DNA of 64,000 nucleotides from Paucisalibacillus globulus (GTDB lineage: Bacteria; Bacillota; Bacilli; Bacillales; Amphibacillaceae), in assembly GCF_900184735.1 (NCBI RefSeq), contig NZ_LT855387.1, positions 1-64,000 of the forward strand, in the 5' to 3' direction. The notes beneath the pieces are model-generated. The model ran no database searches, was not told where the DNA came from, and worked only from the letters and a program-made list of their open reading frames with translations. Of the stretch, positions 28,332 to 37,441 are shown in pieces; positions within the stretch are counted from its first letter, which is position 1; every line of letters begins with the position of its first letter. A program made the translations under genes and the position numbers.

Positions 28332-28643
28332 TTAAGAGTCTGCATTTGCGTATTTACTTCCAAAAACTGCCTTTTCAAGATTGGAAAGACGCTTTAACAC
28401 GTCATAGTTAACTTGTTGTGGCATTGGATTCGTCGATCTAGTTCTTCCTTGGCTCTCGCTAGATTTTTTAAGCTTGTTAATTTCTTGCTTTAGACGATCT
28501 ATTTCTTGGCCAAATGCCTCATAATCTTGAATAACGATGTCTAAAAATTCATCTACTTCTTCTTGATTATACCCTCTCATAGCCGTTTTAAAGTCTTTTT
28601 CTAGAATCTCTTTACTGCCTAATTGAATACGATTATTCATCAT
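28332..28643 (-). CDS. gpsB: Cell division/elongation regulator GpsB
   Basis: A DivIVA-like membrane-associated coiled-coil protein of 103 residues that shuttles PBP1 between septum and side wall. KEILEKDFKTAMRGYNQEEVDEFLD in the N-terminal lipid/PBP-binding domain (quoted in part: FKTAMRGYNQEEVDEFLD) is typical. The C-terminal trimerisation motif RLSNLEKAVFGSK is nearly identical to that of B. subtilis. Start: ATG at 28643 or the adjacent one at 28640, both after GGGGTGAAG; an earlier ATG lacks a binding site. Its partner PonA is encoded 3 kb away in this window. Confidence 0.94.
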   Translation of the reverse strand: MMNNRIQLGSKEILEKDFKTAMRGYNQEEVDEFLDIVIQDYEAFGQEIDRLKQEINKLKKSSESQGRTRSTNPMPQQVNYDVLKRLSNLEKAVFGSKYANADS

Positions 28644-28751
28644 TTTCTTCACCCCATATAATTCCATTTCATTTTTTAATCACGTGTTGTCTTAATTTTA
28701 ATATGAAACAAGTTATATTACTATATGTACGTCTTCCATCTTTTATTATAG

Positions 28752-28790
28752 CAAAAAAGTAAGAAGCAGAACAATCCGCTTCTTACTTAT
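28752..28790 (-). terminator. Terminator of cdd
   Basis: An 11-bp stem AAGTAAGAAGC/GCTTCTTACTT is followed by a run of T on the minus strand. Confidence 0.88.
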
Positions 28791-28799
28791 TATTTCATC

Positions 28800-29198
28800 T
28801 TATTTTTCCATATCTGTTTTTTGAAATGAAAATGGCAGTAACTCTTCCATCTTAACTGTCATTGTATTGCTATTCAGATTGGTTAAATGTACATTCATTT
28901 CAGAATCAAAAAATTCACTCATTACTTGTCTACAAGACCCACATGGTGGAACGGGGCGTTCTGTATCTGCAACGACAGCCAATTCCACAAATTCTGTTTC
29001 CCCTTCTGAAATTGCTTTAAAGATCGCGACCCTTTCTGCACACAACGAAACAGGATATGCTGCATTCTCTATATTACAACCAGTATATACTTTCCCAGAC
29101 TTTGTTAAAAGAGCTGCACCTACACCGAAATTCGAATACGGAACATATGCTCTATCTCTAACTTCAATCGCTTTTTGTATTAGCTCTTGATTAGCCAT
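28800..29198 (-). CDS. cdd: Cytidine deaminase
   Basis: A 132-residue homotetrameric-type zinc enzyme that converts cytidine and deoxycytidine to uridine forms. The zinc site and catalytic Glu are visible in LCAERVAIF (about 53) and PPCGSCRQ (about 86-92); TGCNIENAAYP is the substrate loop. The ATG at 29198 follows AGGAGGGGG at a somewhat long distance; an ATG ten codons upstream is less likely. In B. subtilis cdd is elsewhere (near era), so the location between gpsB and yppE differs. Confidence 0.94.
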   Translation of the reverse strand: MANQELIQKAIEVRDRAYVPYSNFGVGAALLTKSGKVYTGCNIENAAYPVSLCAERVAIFKAISEGETEFVELAVVADTERPVPPCGSCRQVMSEFFDSEMNVHLTNLNSNTMTVKMEELLPFSFQKTDMEK

Positions 29199-29268
29199 AA
29201 GCCTTTCCCCCTCCTGATGTTTGGACATTAATTATAGTAAAAGTTATCAGAATTGTAAAGCAGCACTC

Positions 29269-29619
29269 TTATTCTATCGCTCTAAGTAATTGATCAAATA
29301 CGTACAAAACTGAGCGGTTTAATTCCATATACCGCCTTCTTCTTACATCTAAATAATAGCTGTGCATTAGTAAAAGTTCCATATTTTCTCTCGTAGAAAC
29401 AATCTGATTTGGGTGCACACTTATCTTTCTCTCTTTTATAATCTTTAATGCAAGTTCTTCCCATTTCGATAGTAAGTCATAGACAGGCAAAGTCTTCTCC
29501 TTCACCATTTCAAAATAAGCTTTATCACGAAAATCCTCTGGGGGACTACTTTGATCGAATAGTTCTTTAAGATGTTGCAAATCATCTTTTAGTTGATTTG
29601 TATAATCTACGAGTAACAT
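29269..29619 (-). CDS. yppE: DUF1798 family protein YppE
   Basis: A 116-residue, all-helical cytoplasmic protein. Patterns such as SPPEDFRDKAYFEMVKEKT and SYYLDVRRRRYMEL, together with position close to sspM, yppC and recU, identify YppE. Structures of relatives are helical bundles; no function is known. It starts at ATG 29619 after GAGGCG and has no close partner (102 bases to the next gene upstream). Confidence 0.82.
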   Translation of the reverse strand: MLLVDYTNQLKDDLQHLKELFDQSSPPEDFRDKAYFEMVKEKTLPVYDLLSKWEELALKIIKERKISVHPNQIVSTRENMELLLMHSYYLDVRRRRYMELNRSVLYVFDQLLRAIE

Positions 29620-29721
29620 TCAAACGCCTCTATTCATCGAGTTAATAATTACATTTTAGCATGTTTAGGCATTTAGTACATTAAATCTGGTCTCGTAAGA
29701 ACTATTTCATTATCATTTACA

Positions 29722-29928
29722 TTACTTTCTGTATGAATTAACTATTTCTGACAGTTGATGAATTTCTTGATTTTGTTTGTTAAATTGTTCTTGTATATAG
29801 TTATCCACTTTTAGGCTTAGTTTTTGTTCTGCTAATCGTGCAATATCACTAAGGCGAAGTAATGCTTCTTCAAAATCCTTCCGAAAAACTCCGCTACTTT
29901 CTTTTTCCTTTATTAATGCTAGACCCAT
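29722..29928 (-). CDS. Small helical protein of unknown function
   Basis: A 68-residue hydrophilic protein predicted to be almost entirely helical; the last half is a likely coiled coil (QEQFNKQNQEIHQLSEIV). I do not recognise the family. The start is well supported: ATG at 29928 follows AGAGGTGA at proper spacing, and the GTG three codons upstream lies within that site. Its place between yppE and sspM corresponds to the yppF position in B. subtilis, but I see no clear resemblance that would justify the name. Confidence 0.6.
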   Translation of the reverse strand: MGLALIKEKESSGVFRKDFEEALLRLSDIARLAEQKLSLKVDNYIQEQFNKQNQEIHQLSEIVNSYRK

Positions 29929-30093
29929 GTCTCTCACCTCTATTTAAAAGAATATTGTTACTTTCTAATGTTCTGCAAAGAAATGAGTATATCCTTCATG
30001 TTCGACAAAACTAGAAGTTATCGTACAAAACTAGTGTTTAAACTCATTATTTTTCCCGTTTTAGACAAACTAATAGTAAAGGAGGTCTATAAT

Positions 30094-30195
30094 ATGAAAG
30101 ACAAACAAAAGAACAAGCAAAAAGAAGTACTAAATGGAAAATCTCTTAAAAGTGGCGACAAGAAGTTAAACGGCCCTAATCGACCTTCTACTTGA
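30094..30195 (+). CDS. sspM: Small acid-soluble spore protein M
   Basis: A 33-residue, Lys-rich peptide ending DKKLNGPNRPST. B. subtilis SspM is 34 residues and ends in a nearly identical DKKLGGPNRPST-type motif, and lies in the same yppE-recU neighbourhood. Such minor SASPs are made in the forespore under sigmaG. The ribosome binding site AAAGGAGGT is very strong. I could not fix a sigmaG promoter with confidence in the 160 bases upstream. Followed by a terminator. Confidence 0.85.
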   Translation: MKDKQKNKQKEVLNGKSLKSGDKKLNGPNRPST

Positions 30196-30199
30196 GTAA

Positions 30200-30243
30200 A
30201 AAAGAGGATGGTCAGGTAGCTACTACCTAATCATCCTCTTTTC
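30200..30243. terminator. Terminator shared by sspM and yppC
   Basis: A long imperfect stem (AAAGAGGATGGT-AGGTAG against CTACCT-AATCATCCTCTTT) with T-rich flanks on both strands lies between these convergent genes. Confidence 0.88.
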
Positions 30244-30247
30244 AAAT

Positions 30248-31195
30248 TTAATTAAAAATATTCTTTATATAAAAATATGCAAATAACAGATTTCGCTTAT
30301 TGTAAAAAGATTTACTAATTTCTTCTATTTCATCTTGTTCCAGAGATAACCATTTTTTCTTAACACCCCCGGATTTATACCAGTCAATTCGAATATTATC
30401 TTGATGATCTACTATAGGATAAATTGTACGCAGCATTGGACTTTTAGGAAAATTCACAGATAGAAATCTTTCATAATCATATCTTGAACCTGTATGTTCT
30501 ATTCGCAGTATGAAATCCATTAAAGATGGATAGACAACGGGGTGGAATAGCTGCGTTGCTAGTTTCTTTCCTAACCTTATACGATTATTTACATTTGTAA
30601 ATCCATGAATAAATGATCCATATAATCTTCCAGTACTCGTAGGGAGTAGTACTGCATTTAACATTAGATTATTCTGCAACACGTATGGAAGACTTAAAAA
30701 TACATTTTTTCTAAAATAAGGTTGTGAAATGACCGGATGTTGAATTACATTCTGTTCATTTATTATTAAGGCAATCATAAGTCGGTCCTTATTTTTTGTC
30801 TTGCTAAAAATTAACCATTCTTCTTTCATAAATTTTGAGACATGTAGATCATCTAGAAGGTCGAACAACTTTAGATCACTCTTCAATGATAATTCATAAA
30901 TTAATAATTGTGGAAATGCATCAGAAAATATTAGCCAATTTGCCCGTTCATAGGTCATAAATAACTGTGTACGTTCTCTCTCACTAAGCAATTTTTTGTA
31001 TGGGGGTAAACACAAGTCAGTCATATTCCAACCTGCATTTCGGGATACGATGCTTGCAACTAATGCCCACTTAATCTCTGGATGCTTCATATAGAAATGT
31101 TGGTAAGCTTTTGTACGAGAAATGTTGTCAATATTATACTTCCTAGTTTTATTTATTATATAATAGAGGTAGTCCCTTTTTTGTGAGTCTATCAT
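30248..31195 (-). CDS. yppC: DUF2515 family protein YppC
   Basis: A 315-residue protein (about 320 in B. subtilis) with family patterns NISRTKAYQHFYMKHPEIKWAL, VSRNAGWNMTDL and GFTNVNNRIRLGKKLA; it is divergent from recU as in B. subtilis. It is rich in aromatic and basic residues with no signal peptide. Function is unknown. ATG at 31195 with a modest AGGCAGGA upstream. Confidence 0.85.
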   Translation of the reverse strand: MIDSQKRDYLYYIINKTRKYNIDNISRTKAYQHFYMKHPEIKWALVASIVSRNAGWNMTDLCLPPYKKLLSERERTQLFMTYERANWLIFSDAFPQLLIYELSLKSDLKLFDLLDDLHVSKFMKEEWLIFSKTKNKDRLMIALIINEQNVIQHPVISQPYFRKNVFLSLPYVLQNNLMLNAVLLPTSTGRLYGSFIHGFTNVNNRIRLGKKLATQLFHPVVYPSLMDFILRIEHTGSRYDYERFLSVNFPKSPMLRTIYPIVDHQDNIRIDWYKSGGVKKKWLSLEQDEIEEISKSFYNKRNLLFAYFYIKNIFN

Positions 31196-31303
31196 TTTAG
31201 GAATCCTGCCTTATAGTTTGTAATAGTTTTTTAATATTTTTAGTTAAAAGTACACTGTAGGCGTTTTTTCTGATATGATACTGATTATGCTAGGAGGCAT
31301 AGT

Positions 31304-31885
31304 ATGAATTATCCAAACGGAAAAAGTTCGCAACCTATTAATCGTACACTGTCAACACAATCATTTTCTAATCGTGGAATGACACTTGAAGATGATATTA
31401 ACCAGACAAATAAATATTACCTAGATACGAACCATGCTATTATTCACAAAAAGCCCACACCGATCCAAATTGTAAAGGTAAATTACCCAAAACGAAGTGC
31501 TGCAGTTATAACAGAAGCATACTTCAAACAAGCATCTACAACGGATTATAATGGTATTTACCGAAATCGATATATTGACTTTGAGGCAAAAGAAACCAAA
31601 AATAAAACTTCTTTTCCATTAGCCAATGTACATGAGCATCAGATTATACATATGGAATCTGTAGTTCAACATGGTGGTATTTGCTTTATGATAATTCGAT
31701 TTGCTTTCCATAATGAAACATATTATATGGAAGCGGAAAAATTGTTTACCTATTGGTATGAAATGGCAGCAGATGGTAGAAAATCAATACCATACGTTGA
31801 TATTAAACAACTAGGATATTTGATACCTTTTAAATATCAAACTAGAGTTGATTATCTATCTATTATTGATCAACTTTATTTTTAG
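31304..31885 (+). CDS. recU: Holliday junction resolvase RecU
   Basis: A homodimeric nuclease of 193 residues that cuts Holliday junctions and modulates RecA. Catalytic acidic and Lys residues appear in [10 protein letters not shown] (about 88-97), preceded by [26 protein letters not shown]. subtilis RecU is 206 residues. Start is ATG after CTAGGAGG. It lies 17 bases before ponA, the conserved recU-ponA operon that links recombination and cell wall growth. Confidence 0.95.
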   Translation: MNYPNGKSSQPINRTLSTQSFSNRGMTLEDDINQTNKYYLDTNHAIIHKKPTPIQIVKVNYPKRSAAVITEAYFKQASTTDYNGIYRNRYIDFEAKETKNKTSFPLANVHEHQIIHMESVVQHGGICFMIIRFAFHNETYYMEAEKLFTYWYEMAADGRKSIPYVDIKQLGYLIPFKYQTRVDYLSIIDQLYF

Positions 31886-31902
31886 ATTGGAGGTAGTGAG
31901 AA

Positions 31903-34590
31903 ATGGCAGAAAATAGCCAAACTCGCACTGCGCGTAGAAAACAAAAAAAATCAAAAAAGAAACCGATGTGGAAAAAAATATTTTTAGGATTCATAATACT
32001 CTTCCTTGCAATTGGAATTGGAGTCGGTGCCCTTTTCACTTATTATATTGCCACAGCTCCTGATATTGATACGTCACAATTATCTGATCCCTTTTCATCT
32101 AAAGTTTATGATAAGGATGGAGAATTGATTGCAGACTTAGGTGACTTTAAACGTACAAAAGTTAATTTTGATGATTTACCAGACGTTTTAATAAATGCTG
32201 TTACCGCAACTGAAGATGCCAGATTCTTTGAGCACTCAGGAATTGATTTAAGACGTATTGGTGGAGCTATTGTTGGAAATATCAAGAATGGATTTGGTTC
32301 TGAAGGTGCTAGTACGATCACCCAACAAGTAGTGGAAAAGTCATTCCTTACACACGATAAAAAACTAAAGTTAAAAGTACAAGAACAGTGGCTTGCTCTA
32401 AAATTAGAACAAGATTTCACGAAACAACAAATATTAGAAATGTATCTTAATAAAATCTATTATGGTTCAGGTGCATACGGAGTTGCAAAGGCTGCAGAAA
32501 CTTATTTTGGTAAGACTGACTTGAATGATCTCACTCTACCAGAAGCGGCAATTTTAGCAGGACTCCCACAACGTCCATCTGCTTATGATCCATTTAAAAA
32601 CCCAGACTTAACAAGAGGTAGAATGGAAACAGTATTGAAGCTAATGGTTCGTCATGAAAAAATTACTCAAGCTGAAGCTGATGAAGCGCTGAAAGTAGAT
32701 ATCCCTTCTCTCTTAGTAGAGAAAACTACAGAATCAACGCCATATGATGCTTTTATCCAACAGGTCGAAAAAGAAGTAGAAGCTAAATTAGATGGTGCCG
32801 ATATTTATTCAGATGGCTTAAAAATCTATACTACTTTAGATAAAAGTGCTCAAGATTATGTTGAATTATTATTGTCTGATTCCGAAAATAATCCAATAAA
32901 CTATCCGAATGAAGACTTGCATGCTGGTCTAGTAGTTCTTGATACAAAGTCTGGTGCTATTAGAGCAATTGGTGGCGACAGAAATTATCAGAATGGATTT
33001 AACTATGCAACTCAAGGTAGTAACCAAGCAGGTTCAGCTTTTAAACCAATTGTGGCTTATGGACCAGCAATCGAATACAATAAAATGTCAACCTACCATC
33101 AAATTAATGATGATAAACCGTTTGAAATTGCTGGAACGGAAGATGCAGTTCGAAATTGGAACAGAAAATATCAAGGGTGGATGACTGCTCGTTATGCGTT
33201 ACAGGAATCACTTAACGTGCCAACTGTCAAAGTCTTACTAGAAACCGGCTATGAAAATGCACAAAAATTCGGGAATAACTTAGGTATTGAATTTGCAAAA
33301 GGAAAACCGGAACTAACTGATGCCATTGGTGGTGCTTCGACGCAAGTGAATCCCCTTCAGTTAGCGGGAGCATATCAAGCTTTCGGTAATGAAGGTATAC
33401 GATATGAACCATATGCTGTCACTAAAGTTGAATTTCCAGATGATAGAACAGTGGAATTAACACCTGAGCCAGAAGTTGCAATGTCTGACTACACGGCATA
33501 CATGGTTTCTGACATGTTAAAGGACGCATTAGCTTTAGGGTCATCTGGTGGGCCTGCTAGAATACCTGGATTACCAATTGCAGCAAAAACTGGAACAACT
33601 AACCTTAAAGACGTCGAAGGAGCTAAAGATTCTTGGATTGCTGGGTACACGACAAACTATACTACAGCGATATGGGTTGGTTATGATGAATCCAAGCGAA
33701 CCATGAATGATGAAAAGTGGCTTGCTCACTCCATATTCAAGCAGCTCATGACTAATTTACATGATGGAGTAGAAACTCCTGACTTTGTAAAACCGGATTC
33801 AGTTGTAGAGGTTGCGGTAGAAAAAGGTTCTAATCCTGCTGCTTTACCAAGCGAATTTACACCGGAATCCGAAATTGTAACAGAGCTCTTTGTAAAGGGT
33901 ACAGAACCTACAAAGACATCAGAAAAATATGATCAATTAGATCCCGTCGAAAAACTTAAAGCAGAGTACAGTGAAGGCAATAAAGCGATTATTGCCGAAT
34001 GGGAATATGACTCAAAAGAGGATGTTTCTTTTGAAGTATCTGCAAGTGTTGATGGTGGTGATATGCAAGTCCTCTCTTCCACTACTGACAAAAGAATAGA
34101 GATATCAGAAGTCAGTCCTGGCTCTGAATATAATATTCAAGTAGTTGTCGTAAGTAATGAGGATGAAGCAAATCGAAGTGAACCAAAATCGGTTAAAGTG
34201 AAGATTGAACAAGAGGAAGAAGAGGAAGAGAATACGCCAATAAACCCAGTGGATGGACTAACTGCGGTCTTTGATCAGAATAATTCATTCATTGATGTAA
34301 GTTGGAATTATAATGGGCCTCCTGCTACTTTCGAGGTAACCGTAGAAGGACCACAAAGTGGAACACAGACAGTTCAATCAAACGGAATTGAGATTAATGG
34401 TAGTTTTGAACCAGGGCAAGTTTACACCATTCATGTAACTCCAATAGGTCAAAATGGTGCAAATGAAGGTTCCCGTGGTGAAACTAGAACTACTTCAGTA
34501 GAAATACCTGGAGATGCAAGTACAGAACCTGACCCAGGGGACGATGAAGAAACAGGAGCCCCTGAACCAGGTGAAGATAATGAAGAATAA
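31903..34590 (+). CDS. ponA: Penicillin-binding protein 1A/1B (class A)
   Basis: Bifunctional peptidoglycan synthase of 895 residues. It has a Lys-rich cytoplasmic tail, one membrane helix (about 28-50) and a GT51 glycosyltransferase domain (TEDARFFEHSG near 105, GASTITQQ near 140). The transpeptidase domain carries the S-x-x-K motif GSAFKP (about 376), SLN (about 435) and KTGTT (about 561). Two fibronectin-III-like repeats and an acidic Pro/Glu tail close it. Start ATG after ATTGGAGG. GpsB, its localisation partner, is encoded nearby. Confidence 0.96.
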   Translation: MAENSQTRTARRKQKKSKKKPMWKKIFLGFIILFLAIGIGVGALFTYYIATAPDIDTSQLSDPFSSKVYDKDGELIADLGDFKRTKVNFDDLPDVLINAVTATEDARFFEHSGIDLRRIGGAIVGNIKNGFGSEGASTITQQVVEKSFLTHDKKLKLKVQEQWLALKLEQDFTKQQILEMYLNKIYYGSGAYGVAKAAETYFGKTDLNDLTLPEAAILAGLPQRPSAYDPFKNPDLTRGRMETVLKLMVRHEKITQAEADEALKVDIPSLLVEKTTESTPYDAFIQQVEKEVEAKLDGADIYSDGLKIYTTLDKSAQDYVELLLSDSENNPINYPNEDLHAGLVVLDTKSGAIRAIGGDRNYQNGFNYATQGSNQAGSAFKPIVAYGPAIEYNKMSTYHQINDDKPFEIAGTEDAVRNWNRKYQGWMTARYALQESLNVPTVKVLLETGYENAQKFGNNLGIEFAKGKPELTDAIGGASTQVNPLQLAGAYQAFGNEGIRYEPYAVTKVEFPDDRTVELTPEPEVAMSDYTAYMVSDMLKDALALGSSGGPARIPGLPIAAKTGTTNLKDVEGAKDSWIAGYTTNYTTAIWVGYDESKRTMNDEKWLAHSIFKQLMTNLHDGVETPDFVKPDSVVEVAVEKGSNPAALPSEFTPESEIVTELFVKGTEPTKTSEKYDQLDPVEKLKAEYSEGNKAIIAEWEYDSKEDVSFEVSASVDGGDMQVLSSTTDKRIEISEVSPGSEYNIQVVVVSNEDEANRSEPKSVKVKIEQEEEEEENTPINPVDGLTAVFDQNNSFIDVSWNYNGPPATFEVTVEGPQSGTQTVQSNGIEINGSFEPGQVYTIHVTPIGQNGANEGSRGETRTTSVEIPGDASTEPDPGDDEETGAPEPGEDNEE

Positions 34591-34630
34591 AAAAGAATGC
34601 TGTCACAATATCTGTGACAGCATTCTTTTT
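34591..34630. terminator. Bidirectional terminator between ponA and nth
   Basis: A perfect 17-bp stem AAAAGAATGCTGTCACA/TGTGACAGCATTCTTTT with a 5-base loop lies exactly between the two convergent genes. Confidence 0.93.
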
Positions 34631-35285
34631 ACATTGCCTCTCTTTTTTTCATTCGCTTCTGCCCTTCTCTACAAACCTCAAGTAATGGACATTCAGGACA
34701 ATTAGGATTCCTTGCTTTACAATGGTATCTACCAAAAAATATTAATCGATGGTGTGTAACGCTCCACTCCTCTTTTGGTACTTTACGCATTAATGTTTCT
34801 TCAACCTCGAGTACCGAGTCCTTCCAGCGACAAATTCCAAGTCTTTTGGATACGCGTTCCACATGTGTGTCAACTGCGATTGCTGGTTCCCCAAAAGCAA
34901 CTGATGCCACAACATTGGCAGTTTTTCTCCCTACTCCAGCCAATTTAACTAAATCTTCTTTAGAACGGGGGACTTCCCCATCGTACTCCTCCATTAATAC
35001 TTTACATAGCTTTTGAATGTTTTTTGCTTTATTACGATATAATCCTATTGATTTTATATCATGTTGCAATTCCTCGAGAGGCACTTCTAAATAGTCTTCT
35101 GGTTTTTTATATTTTTTAAAGAGTTCTTTAGTCACTTTATTAACGAGTGCATCTGTGCATTGTGCTGATAAAAGTACAGCGATGACTAACTCGAATGGAT
35201 TATCATGGATTAATTCACAATCTGCATCAGGAAACATGTTTCCAATTTCATCAAGACAAAACCGTATTTGTTTCTTATTTAACAT
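34629..35285 (-). CDS. nth: Endonuclease III
   Basis: A DNA glycosylase/AP lyase of 218 residues that removes oxidised pyrimidines. The helix-hairpin-helix with catalytic Lys is LAGVGRKTANVV (about 110-121), the catalytic Asp is in AVDTHVERV, and the [4Fe-4S] ligands are the four Cys of CKARNPNCPECPLLEVC near the C-terminus. The ATG at 35285 overlaps the dnaD stop codon by one base; seven earlier codons are part of dnaD. Confidence 0.95.
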   Translation of the reverse strand: MLNKKQIRFCLDEIGNMFPDADCELIHDNPFELVIAVLLSAQCTDALVNKVTKELFKKYKKPEDYLEVPLEELQHDIKSIGLYRNKAKNIQKLCKVLMEEYDGEVPRSKEDLVKLAGVGRKTANVVASVAFGEPAIAVDTHVERVSKRLGICRWKDSVLEVEETLMRKVPKEEWSVTHHRLIFFGRYHCKARNPNCPECPLLEVCREGQKRMKKREAM

Positions 35286-35971
35286 TAGTCTTCTCCCTCT
35301 AGCCAATTATAATAAAATGATGTATCTCTCTTTTTATTCACAGCACTTGTTTGCTTTGTTGCTTGATTATCGTGGAACTTTTTAGAAGCAAGCCTTGCTT
35401 GTTCCACTGTATGAATACCTTTCTTCTTCCATTCTCTCAAAATACGATCCATATATTTAAAATTTAGCTTTGCCATTAAAACTGATTCACGGAGGGCAGC
35501 TTTTATTAATGCTGGAGAAATCTCGTCCTCATCTAGCCAAACGTTAACCGTTTCAATTTCAAATGGAGATAATGGTCTGCCAAATTCTTGTTCAAATAAA
35601 ATAAATAGAGATCCGTCTTCGGTCTCTTTTTTGACTGGCACCTCTGGTTGATAAAGTTTTTCCCATAATGGTTCGAGTGAATATACTTCACTTAGTTGAT
35701 GTTGACTGTTCTCTGTCCTTTCAATCTTCAGGAGGTTTTTTTGGATGAGTTTCCGAAGTATCATGGAGCATTCTTTCTCATCAATTGTTAGGTTAGAAGT
35801 TAGTTCTTCTAGGGTGGGAAAGCTATTGCCCTTAGAAATTGAACGATGAATTAGTAATATTACCATTAATTCCGTTTCATTAAGGCCGAGTCCTTTATAA
35901 GAAAGGAACAATTTATTAGGTATAGTTATTTGATCATATAATACATCTTGATAATTTTGTTGTTTTTTCAT
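35285..35971 (-). CDS. dnaD: DNA replication initiation protein DnaD
   Basis: A primosomal protein of 228 residues that helps load the replicative helicase at oriC and restart sites. An N-terminal winged helix (about 15-95) and a C-terminal DnaB2-type domain with FGRPLSPFEIETVNVWLDE and the conserved YMDRILREWKKKGI motif are visible. The ATG at 35971 has GGGAGGTG upstream; an ATG six codons earlier contains that site. It overlaps nth by one base, as in B. subtilis. Confidence 0.93.
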   Translation of the reverse strand: MKKQQNYQDVLYDQITIPNKLFLSYKGLGLNETELMVILLIHRSISKGNSFPTLEELTSNLTIDEKECSMILRKLIQKNLLKIERTENSQHQLSEVYSLEPLWEKLYQPEVPVKKETEDGSLFILFEQEFGRPLSPFEIETVNVWLDEDEISPALIKAALRESVLMAKLNFKYMDRILREWKKKGIHTVEQARLASKKFHDNQATKQTSAVNKKRDTSFYYNWLEGED

Positions 35972-36039
35972 ATTATGTGCACCTCCCATCTAGTATAGCA
36001 TGATTAGTACATTTTTCTATTATAATCGACTAAATAAGA

Positions 36040-36073
36040 TAAGGCTGTCTCAGAATCTAGAGAGACAGCCTTA
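36040..36073 (-). terminator. Terminator of asnS
   Basis: A perfect 11-bp stem AAGGCTGTCTC/GAGACAGCCTT lies in the 126-base gap between asnS and dnaD. T-run on the minus strand is only partial (TTATCTTATTT). Confidence 0.75.
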
Positions 36074-36097
36074 AAGAACTATTATATTATGGACACA

Positions 36098-37390
36098 TTA
36101 TGGATACAAACGATTTAATAATCTTGGGAATGGAATAGTTTCTCGAACATGTTCAACTCCTGAAATCCAAGCTACCGTACGCTCTAGTCCTAATCCAAAG
36201 CCAGAGTGAGGGACGCTACCATATTGACTCAGTTCAAGGTACCACTTATACGCAGGTCCATTGAGTCCATGTTCCTCATAGCGTTGTTTCATTAAATCTA
36301 AGTCATCTATCCTTTGAGAACCACCTATGATCTCACCATAACCTTCTGGAGCAATTAAGTCTGCACATAGTACCACATCTTCATTATTTGGATCTGGTTT
36401 CATATAAAATGCTTTAATATCTTTGGGCCAATTGGTTATAAAGACTGGCATATCAAAGTTTTCTGCAATAGCTGTTTCATGAGGAGCTCCAAAGTCATCT
36501 CCCCATTCAATATCTGTAAACCCATTTTCTTTCAATAAAGTAATGGCGTCTTCATAAGTAATTCTTGGGAATGGGGCTTTTATTTTCTCAAGCTTAGAAG
36601 TATCTCTATTCAAAGTATCTAGTTCTAATTTACAGTTTTTAAGTACAGATTGAACGATATGACTAACATAGTTCTCTTGAATTTCTAAACTTTCATCATG
36701 TTCTACAAATGCCATCTCCGGTTCAATCATCCAAAACTCAATCAAATGTCTTCTTGTTTTGGATTTTTCTGCACGGAAAGTTGGCCCAAATGAAAATACT
36801 TTACCGAAAGCCATAGCAGCAGCTTCCATGTATAACTGTCCACTTTGCGATAAATAAGCATCCTCATCAAAATATTTCGTATGGAAAAGTTCTGTAGTTC
36901 CCTCTGCAGAAGATCCTGTTAGGATAGGTGGATCAATTTTCACATAACCATTATCATTAAAAAACTCATATGTAGCACGGATAATCTCATTTCTAATTTT
37001 CATAACAGCATGCTGTCTTTTTGAGCGTAGCCATAGGTGACGGTGATCCATTAAAAATTCTGTACCATGCTCTTTAGGAGTAATTGGATAATCCACTGAT
37101 TCATGAATTAATTCAATATTATCAACTTGCATTTCATATCCAAATGGTGAGCGTGAATCTTCAACAATTGTACCAGTTACGTACATAGAAGATTCTTGTG
37201 AAATATTTTTTGCTAATTGGAATGTTTCTTCACTTACATCACTTTTAACAACTACTCCTTGGATAAATCCTGTTCCATCACGTAATTGTAGAAAAGCAAT
37301 CTTTCCACTTGAACGTTTATTTGCGAGCCATGCCCCGATAGTTACTTTTTGACCTAAAGACTTAGGTACTTGTGCGATTGTTGTTTTCAA
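36098..37390 (-). CDS. asnS: Asparaginyl-tRNA synthetase
   Basis: A class II synthetase with an N-terminal OB-fold anticodon-binding domain (about 15-105) and a catalytic domain with [21 protein letters not shown] (quoted in part: [15 protein letters not shown], motif 2) and [12 protein letters not shown] (motif 3). The best start is a TTG at 37390, 8 bases after GGAGG, giving 430 residues like B. subtilis; the ATG five codons upstream is itself part of the GGAGG site. It lies 51 bases after aspB, the usual aspB-asnS pair. Confidence 0.95.
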   Translation of the reverse strand: MKTTIAQVPKSLGQKVTIGAWLANKRSSGKIAFLQLRDGTGFIQGVVVKSDVSEETFQLAKNISQESSMYVTGTIVEDSRSPFGYEMQVDNIELIHESVDYPITPKEHGTEFLMDHRHLWLRSKRQHAVMKIRNEIIRATYEFFNDNGYVKIDPPILTGSSAEGTTELFHTKYFDEDAYLSQSGQLYMEAAAMAFGKVFSFGPTFRAEKSKTRRHLIEFWMIEPEMAFVEHDESLEIQENYVSHIVQSVLKNCKLELDTLNRDTSKLEKIKAPFPRITYEDAITLLKENGFTDIEWGDDFGAPHETAIAENFDMPVFITNWPKDIKAFYMKPDPNNEDVVLCADLIAPEGYGEIIGGSQRIDDLDLMKQRYEEHGLNGPAYKWYLELSQYGSVPHSGFGLGLERTVAWISGVEHVRETIPFPRLLNRLYP

Positions 37391-37441
37391 CGATAAAACC
37401 TCCATAATTAAATAAATAAAAATTTGCTCACCCTACGAAAA

